Source of the DNA: JBIQKZ01 sp044464765
Lineage (GTDB): Bacteria; Pseudomonadota; Gammaproteobacteria; Burkholderiales; Burkholderiaceae_B
Length of the DNA: 64,000 bases
Reading direction: 5' to 3'
Assembly (NCBI GenBank): GCA_044464765.1
Contig: JBIQKZ010000012.1
Location: forward strand, 72,104-136,103
Every line of letters starts with the position of its first letter. Position 1 is the stretch's first letter. Below the pieces are notes generated by a model. It had not been told where the DNA came from and ran no database searches. It saw only the letters and a program-made list of their open reading frames with translations. Positions 25,727-33,526 of this stretch are shown here, piece by piece. Position numbers and translations under genes: made by a program.

Positions 25727-27132
25727 AATATCGTTCAACACGCGGTGGCATGAAGCCGCTGTCGTTCTCCGAAATCCTGCTCGAAGGCCTGGCCCCTGAT
25801 GGCGGCCTGGCTTTGCCCGAAAGTTTGCCGCAAGTGTCGCCCGAAACGCTGGAAGCCTGGCGCACGCTGGATTATCCCGGCCTGGCCAGCGCTGTGCTCG
25901 GTCTTTTTATCGACGACATTCCGTTAGCGGACCTCGATCGCCTTACCCATGCGGCCTATGCGCCGGGCGTCTTTGATTCGCCCGAGGTTGTTCCGCTAAA
26001 GCCCTTGAACGATGGCGTGTATTTACTGGGCCTGTCGCAAGGCCCCACACTGGCTTTCAAGGATATGGCCATGCAGTTCCTGGGCCAGGTCTTCGAATAC
26101 GTCTTGAACGAAAAGAACACGACGTTGAATATTCTGGGCGCGACCTCCGGCGATACCGGCTCGGCGGCGGAATACGCGTTGCGCGGCAAGCGAGGCGTTG
26201 CCGTGTTCATGCTGTCCCCCCAAGGGCGCATGAGCGATTTCCAGCGCGCCCAGATGTATTCCTTGCAGGATCCGAATATTCACAACCTGGCCGTCAAGGG
26301 GGTGTTTGACGATTGCCAGGACATCGTCAAAGCCCTGGCGGGCGACTTGACGTTCAAGTCCGAATACCGGCTTGGTGCGGTCAATTCCATCAACTGGGCC
26401 CGCATCGCCGCCCAGGTGGTATATTACTTCTGGGGATGGCTGCGTGCCACCTCAGGCCCGGGCCAGCAGGTTTCGTTTGCCGTTCCCACGGGGAATTTCG
26501 GCAATATCCTGTCGGGGCATATTGCCCGTGAAATGGGTCTGCCTGTTCGGCGTCTGGTGCTGGCCACCAACGAGAACAACGTCATGGAAGAGTTCTTTCG
26601 CACCGGTGTCTACAAGCCGCGTTCTTCCGCACAAACCCACGCCACGTCCAGTCCTTCCATGGATATTTCGCGTGCCTCCAACTTCGAGCGCTTTGTGTTT
26701 GATCTGGTGGGCCACGATGCCCAGCGGGTGGTCCAGCTATGGCAGAAGCTGGCTGTCGACGGCGAGTTCGACCTGTCCGATCTGAAACCACAGTTTGAGG
26801 CGCGTTTCGGTATTGTGGGCGGCGCAAGCACCCATGCAGACCGTCTGGAAACGATACGTTCTCTGTTCGAGCGCTCCGAGGTGCTGATCGACCCCCATAC
26901 TGCTGATGCCCTTAAAGTGGCCGGCCAGTATCTTGAGCCCGGCATCCCCATGTTGGTCCTGGAAACCGCTTTGCCAGTCAAGTTCAGCGAAACGGTTGTT
27001 CAGGCCGTTGGCCAGCCTGCGCCGGTTCCCGAGCATTTGAAAGATTTGGCGGATCTACCGCAGAAAGTCGAAACCATGGATTGCGATGTGCAATTGGTGC
27101 GGCAATACATACAGAAGCACGCCATCTTGTAG
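25723..27132 (+). CDS. thrC: Threonine synthase
   Basis: A 469-residue PLP enzyme that makes threonine from O-phosphohomoserine. MKYRSTRGG is the typical start; the PLP lysine lies in GPTLAFKDMAMQFLG, the phosphate-binding loop is ATSGDTGSAAEYAL, and FAVPTGNFGNILSG is present. Last gene of alaC-hom-thrC; converges on hpnE with 27 bases between. Confidence 0.96.
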   Translation: MKYRSTRGGMKPLSFSEILLEGLAPDGGLALPESLPQVSPETLEAWRTLDYPGLASAVLGLFIDDIPLADLDRLTHAAYAPGVFDSPEVVPLKPLNDGVYLLGLSQGPTLAFKDMAMQFLGQVFEYVLNEKNTTLNILGATSGDTGSAAEYALRGKRGVAVFMLSPQGRMSDFQRAQMYSLQDPNIHNLAVKGVFDDCQDIVKALAGDLTFKSEYRLGAVNSINWARIAAQVVYYFWGWLRATSGPGQQVSFAVPTGNFGNILSGHIAREMGLPVRRLVLATNENNVMEEFFRTGVYKPRSSAQTHATSSPSMDISRASNFERFVFDLVGHDAQRVVQLWQKLAVDGEFDLSDLKPQFEARFGIVGGASTHADRLETIRSLFERSEVLIDPHTADALKVAGQYLEPGIPMLVLETALPVKFSETVVQAVGQPAPVPEHLKDLADLPQKVETMDCDVQLVRQYIQKHAIL

Positions 27133-27159
27133 CGTGCGGCGGGGGATCCGCAAGCGATT

Positions 27160-28527
27160 CTAAGCAATCAGGCGGGCCGCATGCCGGCCGCTGCGAACGG
27201 CCCCCTCCAGCACCGCTGGATAACCGGTATCGGTCCAGTCGCCCGCCACCCATATCCTTGGCCAGGGCGTGGTGTTTTGCGGCCTTGCAAGGCCCGGCAC
27301 GGCGGCGAAGGTTGCGCGTTTTTCCACAATCAGTTCGTAGTCGCTTACTTGAGGCAAGGGGCCAAATTGCGACGTGTCGGCGCGCAATTGTTCGATAATG
27401 CACTGGATGACGCGCTCGATGGGCAGTGTTTGCAGCACGGTGGCATTGCTGACCACAATATTGAGCAAGGACTCATCCGTATCGGTTTGGCGGTGCATGA
27501 ATAGGCCGGGTGCAAATAGCCACTGCCCGAATTTTTCCCGTTCAGGATCCTCGTTCAGCATCAGCATGGGCAGTGGCGGCCGCCAGGGCGATTGAAGCTT
27601 CAGGGTGATGGTGGCAATGGGGATGAAGCGGAACGATGCAAGGCTGGTCAGGTAGGCGCGGCGCGCGGCCTGGGTCTTGCTATTTTCAGCATCCAGGGGC
27701 TGGAGCAATCGCAAGGCAGATGGAATGTTGGTTGCGACGATCACGCCGTCGAAATCCTGGTCGGCCATCCGGATGGTGTCGGCGTGCCGCGCCAGTTCAC
27801 GTATGACGACACCCCGGTGAATTCGAAGGCGGCTGGTTTGCGTGGCAAGGTGCGCAAGCGGCTCAGGCCATAAACGGCTCAGGCCCACGCGCGGAATCAG
27901 CACCCGGCACGCCTGCGCAGTGCCGCACAGGCTGTCGCGCAAGACATTGGCAAACAGTTGCGCACAGGCGTGGTCAGGCGGCGTGTTCATGGCCGCCAGG
28001 CACAGCGGATGCCAGACGTGCTGGCGCAAGCGGGCCGATTGGCGACTCCAGTCCAACCATTGGGTGACGGTCTGGCCGGACTCAACCGTGAAGTTGGCCC
28101 TCTTTAGCCGATGAAGGCTCATGGCAAGGCGCAGGCGTTCGCTCCATGCAAGGCCGCGTGTCGTGAACAGGCTTGCAGCAAGGTGAAGCGGGGCGGGCAG
28201 ATCGGGTACGTTCATCGAAAACTGTCCATCGGCGCTGCGCAGGGCCAAGGGCAGGGCATAAAGCAGTTCGTCGGCGGGAACGGCCTGTTCGCCGGATGGC
28301 CCGGACGCATTGATTTCCTGGATCAACGCCAGCGCCTCGGTATAGGCGCCAAGCAGGATGTGTTGCCCGTTGTCCAGTGGATGCTGCATACGGGCCGACC
28401 GTACGGACCGGGCGCGCCCGCCCAGGCTGTGGGAAGCTTCGAAGACGTGAACGTCATGCCCTTGCTGATAAAGCCTGTAAGCGGCGCTAAGCCCCGCCCA
28501 GCCGCCGCCAATGATCGCCAGTTTCAT
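27160..28527 (-). CDS. hpnE: Hydroxysqualene dehydroxylase HpnE
   Basis: A 455-residue FAD-dependent amine-oxidase-fold protein with the dinucleotide motif IIGGGWAGLSAAYRL and a C-terminal WVAGDWTDTGYPAVLEGAVRSG. HpnE converts hydroxysqualene to squalene, the last step of the HpnCDE route. It overlaps hpnD by ATGA. No squalene-hopene cyclase lies in the window, so the product's use is not shown here. Confidence 0.9.
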   Translation of the reverse strand: MKLAIIGGGWAGLSAAYRLYQQGHDVHVFEASHSLGGRARSVRSARMQHPLDNGQHILLGAYTEALALIQEINASGPSGEQAVPADELLYALPLALRSADGQFSMNVPDLPAPLHLAASLFTTRGLAWSERLRLAMSLHRLKRANFTVESGQTVTQWLDWSRQSARLRQHVWHPLCLAAMNTPPDHACAQLFANVLRDSLCGTAQACRVLIPRVGLSRLWPEPLAHLATQTSRLRIHRGVVIRELARHADTIRMADQDFDGVIVATNIPSALRLLQPLDAENSKTQAARRAYLTSLASFRFIPIATITLKLQSPWRPPLPMLMLNEDPEREKFGQWLFAPGLFMHRQTDTDESLLNIVVSNATVLQTLPIERVIQCIIEQLRADTSQFGPLPQVSDYELIVEKRATFAAVPGLARPQNTTPWPRIWVAGDWTDTGYPAVLEGAVRSGRHAARLIA

Positions 28528-29387
28528 GTCGCCAAGCGCTTGACAAGCCCCTTGCCGCCGCTCACCCAGGTTTTCCAGGCAAGCCAGAACTTGCGGATGG
28601 GCGTCAGGGAAATGCGCTGGTCCAGCACCTGCCAGTTATCCCGTTCGATTTCGTCGAGCAGGGCATAATAGATGGCTGCCATGGCCAGTCCTGGTCGCTG
28701 GGCGCGCCGGTCGGCTTCGGGCAGTGTCTGCATGGCTTCGGCGTAATACTGCCGGGCGCGCTGGGTCTGGAACTGCATCAGGTCGGTGAAGCGTTCCGAA
28801 TGTTGGCTGTTCAGGATTTCCGACGCCTTGACGTCGAACTGCTGCAGCTCGTTGACGGGCAGATAGATGCGTCCGCGCCGCGCGTCGTCGCCAACGTCGC
28901 GGATGATATTGGTGAGTTGAAACGCCAGGCCCAGCTTATCGGCATAGACCAGTGTGGCGGGATCGGTGTAGCCGAAGATGCCCACGGAAAGTTCTCCGAC
29001 GACGCCCGCCGCGTGCCAGCAGTACGTGCGCAAGCCGGGCCAGTCGAGATAGCGCGTCTGGTCAAGATCCATTTGCATGCCCTCGATCACGGCGTGCAGG
29101 CGCTCAGCCGAAATACGGCACGGTCCCAGGTGGGGAGCCAATGCCAGGGTGACAGGATGTTCAGGTTTGCCTGCAAACATCAAGTCCACCTGCTTGGCCC
29201 ACCAGGCGAGCTTGGTTCGAGCGACCGACGGGTCGGTGCATTCGTCGACGACATCGTCGACCTCGCGACAGAAGGCATACAGGGCTGTAATTGCCTTGCG
29301 GCGCTCCGGTGGCAGGAACAGAAAGGAATAGTAAAAGCTTGAACCGCTGCGGGCGGCCTTGTTCTGGCAGTATTCGTCTGGGCTCAT
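28524..29387 (-). CDS. hpnD: Presqualene diphosphate synthase HpnD
   Basis: A 287-residue trans-isoprenyl-diphosphate synthase. SGSSFYYSFLFLPPERRKAI and the first Asp-rich motif FCREVDDVVDE, then the second motif YADKLGLAFQLTNIIRDVGDDARRG by position (residues 145-170), bind the diphosphates through magnesium. It joins two farnesyl diphosphates to presqualene diphosphate. Middle gene of hpnC-hpnD-hpnE with overlaps at each junction. Confidence 0.92.
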   Translation of the reverse strand: MSPDEYCQNKAARSGSSFYYSFLFLPPERRKAITALYAFCREVDDVVDECTDPSVARTKLAWWAKQVDLMFAGKPEHPVTLALAPHLGPCRISAERLHAVIEGMQMDLDQTRYLDWPGLRTYCWHAAGVVGELSVGIFGYTDPATLVYADKLGLAFQLTNIIRDVGDDARRGRIYLPVNELQQFDVKASEILNSQHSERFTDLMQFQTQRARQYYAEAMQTLPEADRRAQRPGLAMAAIYYALLDEIERDNWQVLDQRISLTPIRKFWLAWKTWVSGGKGLVKRLAT

Positions 29388-30250
29388 GGGTTAATGGAAC
29401 TGGATGATGGGTTGCGCCTTCCCGTGGGGCGCAGCGTGCGCCATAAAATCAGCAGCCAATCCTGGGTGGCGAGTGTCGGCCGCTGATTGTAGATGTCGTA
29501 GTGTAATTGTTCCAGGCGTTCCAGGACACGCAAGCCGCCTTGCACGATCATACCCAGTTCCAGCCCGATGCGTCCTGGGAGCCGCCGAGCCAGGGGCCGG
29601 CCTGTTTGTAGATAATGGCGGGCCTGGTCAACCTGGGCTTTCATCAGGGCTCGCCACGCGAAATCAGTACGCGCGGTTGCGATGGCTTCTTCGTCGACGC
29701 CATGAAGCGCCATGTTCTCTTGTGGCAGATAGACACGGTTCTTGCGCCAGTCGATGGCTACGTCCTGCCAGAAATTGACCAGTTGCAGGCCGGTGCAGAT
29801 GGCATCTGCCTGCTGGATGTTCAGGGGTGAGACCGCATCGTATAAATGCAGCATCAGCAATCCCACCGGATTGGCGGAGCGGCGGCAATAGTCCAGAAGC
29901 TGGGCATCGTTCTGGTAGCGGTGAACCACGACATCCTGTTCGAAGGCCGACAACAGATCGTGAAATGGCTGCAGGGGCAGGGAAAAACGCCTGATTGTGG
30001 TTGCGAGCGGTTCGAATACGGTGCGGCGCGGGTCATCGGCCGCCAGCCTGAGTTGACCGCCGGCAAGTTGTTCCAGAGCTTCCCGGTAGCCGCTCAGGCT
30101 GGCCAGCCGTTGTTCAACCGAAGCGTCGCCTTCGTCGGCGATGTCGTCCGCCGTGCGCGCATAGCGGTAAATGTTGCTTACCGGTTCGCGTAGCCTGCGC
30201 GGCAGCACAATTGAGGCGACCGGGAAGTTTTCGTAATGATCGACGGCCAT
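29384..30250 (-). CDS. hpnC: Hydroxysqualene synthase HpnC
   Basis: A 288-residue relative of HpnD. It starts HYENFPVASIVLPRRLR and has the Asp-rich motifs YARTADDIADEGD and NFWQDVAIDWRKNRVYLP. HpnC converts presqualene diphosphate to hydroxysqualene. First gene of the minus-strand operon, 32 bases from the divergent alr start. Confidence 0.92.
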   Translation of the reverse strand: MAVDHYENFPVASIVLPRRLREPVSNIYRYARTADDIADEGDASVEQRLASLSGYREALEQLAGGQLRLAADDPRRTVFEPLATTIRRFSLPLQPFHDLLSAFEQDVVVHRYQNDAQLLDYCRRSANPVGLLMLHLYDAVSPLNIQQADAICTGLQLVNFWQDVAIDWRKNRVYLPQENMALHGVDEEAIATARTDFAWRALMKAQVDQARHYLQTGRPLARRLPGRIGLELGMIVQGGLRVLERLEQLHYDIYNQRPTLATQDWLLILWRTLRPTGRRNPSSSSINP

Positions 30251-30282
30251 ATGGATTAGACTTTCGTTATTCGGAGAGAGTT

Positions 30283-31425
30283 ATGCCACGTCCCATTTCG
30301 GCGTCGATTTCGGTGCCGGCCTTAAGCCATAATCTGGCGCATGTCGCCAGCCAGTTAAGCACGATCAGCAAGCAGGGAAACCGTTCCGTGCCCAAAATTT
30401 GGGCGGTTATCAAGGCTAACGGCTATGGTCATGGCATTTACCAGGCGATTAATGGCTTTGCGTGCGCCGACGGCCTGGCCATGCTGGACCTGGACGAGGC
30501 AGTGCGTTGCCGCGAAGCAGGCTGGAATAAGCCTATTTTGCTGTTGGAAGGGTTTTTCGAGCCTCGCGACCTGGCTGTCCTGGCCGATTATAGTTTAACG
30601 TTCACCCTACATAGTCAGGAGCAACTGGACATCCTTGCCCACGCCCGTTGGACGCCGCCCCTAGATGCCTGGCTGAAGTTGAACACCGGCATGAACCGCC
30701 TTGGCTTTTCCCCGGAACGGTTTTCGAAGGCATACGAGCAGGCGCTGAAGGCACGCGCCAAAGGGCTATTGCGCACCATTGGGAAAATGACTCATTTCGC
30801 ACGGGCCGACGACAGTATCGCCGTGACCCAGGAGCAGATGCGAATCTTTACCGAAACCACTGGCGCCTTGCCCGGTCCGGTCAGCGTCTGCAACTCGGCC
30901 GCAACCTTAACGCCGCAGCACTGGCTGGCCGTGCCAGACGACGTTGGGCAATGGGTGCGCCCTGGCATTTGCCTGTATGGCTCATCGCCCTTTGCCGACC
31001 GCTCGGCCGACGAACTTGGTTTACTGCCGGCCATGACCCTGCAGTCGCAAATCATCGGGGTGCAAACTGTTCAAGCCGGTGGCGGCATAGGCTATGGCCA
31101 TGGGTTTGTCGCGGAACGCGCCATGCGCATTGGTGTGGTGGCCTGCGGCTATGCCGATGGCTACCCGCGCCATGCTCCCAACGGTACGCCCATCGCTGTG
31201 GCCGGGTCACGCACCCGCTTGTTGGGCCGGGTGTCCATGGATATGCTGTGCGTCGACCTGTCCGACATCCCGCACGCGGGTGTTGGCGCACCTGTGGTGT
31301 TGTGGGGCGAAGGAGGCCCTTCGGTGGACGAAGTGGCCCAGGCTGCGGGAACCATTGGCTACGAGTTATTATGCGCACTGGCGCCGCGTGTGCCGGCGGT
31401 TGTTTCGCTTCTGGAACCAGCATAA
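30283..31425 (+). CDS. alr: Alanine racemase
   Basis: A 380-residue PLP enzyme that makes D-alanine for peptidoglycan. The PLP lysine lies in WAVIKANGYGHG; the catalytic tyrosine region is GGGIGYGHGF, and GRVSMDMLCVDLSDIP follows. I chose the ATG at 30283, after GGAGAGAG; the open frame extends upstream into hpnC territory but is not needed. The SDR gene follows after 8 bases. Confidence 0.95.
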   Translation: MPRPISASISVPALSHNLAHVASQLSTISKQGNRSVPKIWAVIKANGYGHGIYQAINGFACADGLAMLDLDEAVRCREAGWNKPILLLEGFFEPRDLAVLADYSLTFTLHSQEQLDILAHARWTPPLDAWLKLNTGMNRLGFSPERFSKAYEQALKARAKGLLRTIGKMTHFARADDSIAVTQEQMRIFTETTGALPGPVSVCNSAATLTPQHWLAVPDDVGQWVRPGICLYGSSPFADRSADELGLLPAMTLQSQIIGVQTVQAGGGIGYGHGFVAERAMRIGVVACGYADGYPRHAPNGTPIAVAGSRTRLLGRVSMDMLCVDLSDIPHAGVGAPVVLWGEGGPSVDEVAQAAGTIGYELLCALAPRVPAVVSLLEPA

Positions 31426-31433
31426 GGACAAAC

Positions 31434-32150
31434 GTGAAAAACAAATGTGTCGTGATTACCGGAGCAACAAAAGGCATAGGCTGGGCGCTTAGCCAGCGGC
31501 TTGCCGACCTGGGTTGTCATGTGGTGGGCCTGGCCCGCCACACTCAGGATATTGATTTTCCGGGATACCTATACGCTTGCGACTTGCGGAACGCCGGCGA
31601 AACCGAGGACATGCTGCGCATGATTCGCGAGAAGTACCCGGTGGATGCCGTCGTGAACAACGTGGGCCTGGTTAAGCCCGAGCCTCTGGGCGAGATCGAC
31701 CTGAGGTCGCTGTACAGCGTGTTTGACTTGAATGTCAGGGTGGCGGTGCAAGTGGTTCAGGCTTTTGCGCCGTCCATGAAAGCGCGTCATGAAGGGCGGG
31801 TGGTCAACATCTGCAGCGGCGCGTCTGAAGGCGCATGGGCCCGCACCAGCTACTCAGCCGCAAAAAGCGCCTTGGTCGCCTGCACGAAAACCTGGGCGCT
31901 CGAACTTGCCGAGTTCGGGATCACTGTCAACGCGGTGTCCCCGGGCCCGGTCGACACGGAATTGTTCCGGGCCGATCATCCGCTGGGCAGCGACGACGAG
32001 AAAAACGTTATCGCTTCCATCCCGATGCGGCGTCTGGGCCAGTCGTCCGAGGTGGCGGCGGCAGTTACATTCCTGCTATCGCCCGAGGCCGGCTTTATTA
32101 CCGGGCAAGTGCTTAGGGTGGACGGCGGCGCTGGCTTGCCGGGTCGCTGA
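31434..32150 (+). CDS. Short-chain dehydrogenase/reductase (FabG-like)
   Basis: A 238-residue Rossmann-fold oxidoreductase with a GTG start after TAAGGA (31424-31429). The cofactor motif is TGATKGIG, the NNVG motif replaces the usual NNAG, and the catalytic Ser (CSGAS) and YSAAK are present; SPGPVDTELF and a C-terminal VDGGAGLPG are family-typical. The substrate is unknown. The context (alr before, radA after) does not define a pathway. Confidence 0.88.
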   Translation: MKNKCVVITGATKGIGWALSQRLADLGCHVVGLARHTQDIDFPGYLYACDLRNAGETEDMLRMIREKYPVDAVVNNVGLVKPEPLGEIDLRSLYSVFDLNVRVAVQVVQAFAPSMKARHEGRVVNICSGASEGAWARTSYSAAKSALVACTKTWALELAEFGITVNAVSPGPVDTELFRADHPLGSDDEKNVIASIPMRRLGQSSEVAAAVTFLLSPEAGFITGQVLRVDGGAGLPGR

Positions 32151-32173
32151 TTTTCGCGGGTTACACTTCCCGC

Positions 32174-33526
32174 ATGGCTAAAGCAAAAACCTCTTTCGTC
32201 TGCTCCGACTGCGGCGGTGTATGCCCTAAATGGGAGGGCAAATGCCCGCATTGCGGCTCATGGAATACCTTGGTGGAAACGGTCGAGCAAAGCGCTGCGC
32301 AACATCGCTTTGCTCCCTTGGCGTCCAGCAGCCCCATTCGAACCCTGTCCGAAATCGAGGCGCGCGAACTGCCGCGCCAGCCTTCAGGGATTGCCGAGTT
32401 TGATCGCGTCCTGGGGGGCGGCCTGGTGCCCGGTGCGGTTGTGCTGATCGGGGGGGATCCGGGCATTGGAAAGTCGACCTTGCTTTTGCAGGCGCTAGTC
32501 TCGCTGTCGCGCGCGGTGCCGGTGCTGTACGTTACGGGTGAAGAATCCGCCGAGCAGGTGGCCCTTCGGGCGCACCGCCTGGAACTTGCAACCGCCGCCG
32601 TCAAGCTCGTGGCCGAAATACGGCTGGAAGCCATCGTGGCGGCCCTGTCCGAGCAAAAACCCGCGGTTGCCGTTATTGATTCCATCCAGACGCTTTATTC
32701 CGACCAGTTATCCGCCGCGCCCGGATCCGTCTCGCAGGTACGCGAGTGCGCGGCCCAACTGACGCGTCTGGCTAAACAAACGGGGATCACCATCGTACTG
32801 ATCGGTCATGTGACCAAAGACGGCTCCCTGGCCGGACCGCGTGTGCTGGAGCACATCGTGGATACTGTCCTGTATTTTGAAGGGGATACCCATTCTTCGT
32901 TTCGCCTGATCCGGGCCATCAAGAATCGCTTCGGCGCGGTCAATGAACTGGGTGTGTTCGCTATGACCGATCGGGGCTTGAAAGGGGTCAGCAATCCATC
33001 TGCGCTGTTCCTGTCCCAACATGATCACGATGTGGCGGGCTCATGTGTCATGGCGACCCAGGAAGGCACGCGTCCCCTGCTGGTCGAGATCCAGGCTCTG
33101 GTCGATGCGGCTCATGCTCCCAACCCGCGTCGTCTGTCAGTGGGGCTTGAGAGCGCGCGCCTGGCCATGTTGCTGGCGATCCTGCATCGGCATGCCGGCG
33201 TGGTTACCTATGACCAGGATGTCTTCGTGAATGCCGTCGGCGGCGTGAAAATTACTGAGCCTGCCGCCGACCTGCCGGTATTGCTGGCGATCATGTCCTC
33301 GCTGCGCAACAAACCGCTGCCCAAGGGCTTGGTGGTGTTCGGCGAGGTTGGGTTGGCGGGCGAAATCCGGCCTGCGCCGCGCGGTCAGGAACGCCTGAAA
33401 GAAGCCGCCAAGCTCGGTTTCAGCGTGGCGCTGATACCCAAGGCGAATGCGCCGCGCCAGCCCGTCGAGGGCCTGGAAGTCTGGGCGGTGGACCGGGTCG
33501 ATGCGGCCATCGGGCGCTTGCAATGA
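32174..33526 (+). CDS. radA: DNA repair protein RadA
   Basis: A 450-residue RecA-like branch-migration ATPase. A four-cysteine zinc finger (CSDCGGVCPKWEGKCPHCG) opens the protein; Walker A is GGDPGIGKST, the RadA-specific KNRFG motif is present (IKNRFGAVNELGVF), and the C-terminal Lon-like domain carries GEVGLAGEIRP. Its stop overlaps the start of the permease gene (ATGA). Confidence 0.96.
   Translation: MAKAKTSFVCSDCGGVCPKWEGKCPHCGSWNTLVETVEQSAAQHRFAPLASSSPIRTLSEIEARELPRQPSGIAEFDRVLGGGLVPGAVVLIGGDPGIGKSTLLLQALVSLSRAVPVLYVTGEESAEQVALRAHRLELATAAVKLVAEIRLEAIVAALSEQKPAVAVIDSIQTLYSDQLSAAPGSVSQVRECAAQLTRLAKQTGITIVLIGHVTKDGSLAGPRVLEHIVDTVLYFEGDTHSSFRLIRAIKNRFGAVNELGVFAMTDRGLKGVSNPSALFLSQHDHDVAGSCVMATQEGTRPLLVEIQALVDAAHAPNPRRLSVGLESARLAMLLAILHRHAGVVTYDQDVFVNAVGGVKITEPAADLPVLLAIMSSLRNKPLPKGLVVFGEVGLAGEIRPAPRGQERLKEAAKLGFSVALIPKANAPRQPVEGLEVWAVDRVDAAIGRLQ

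Noticed and set aside
30648..31433. N-terminal extension of the SDR frame across alr
   Set aside because: The extension is a shadow of alr; the GTG at 31434 with TAAGGA upstream gives a normal-length SDR protein.
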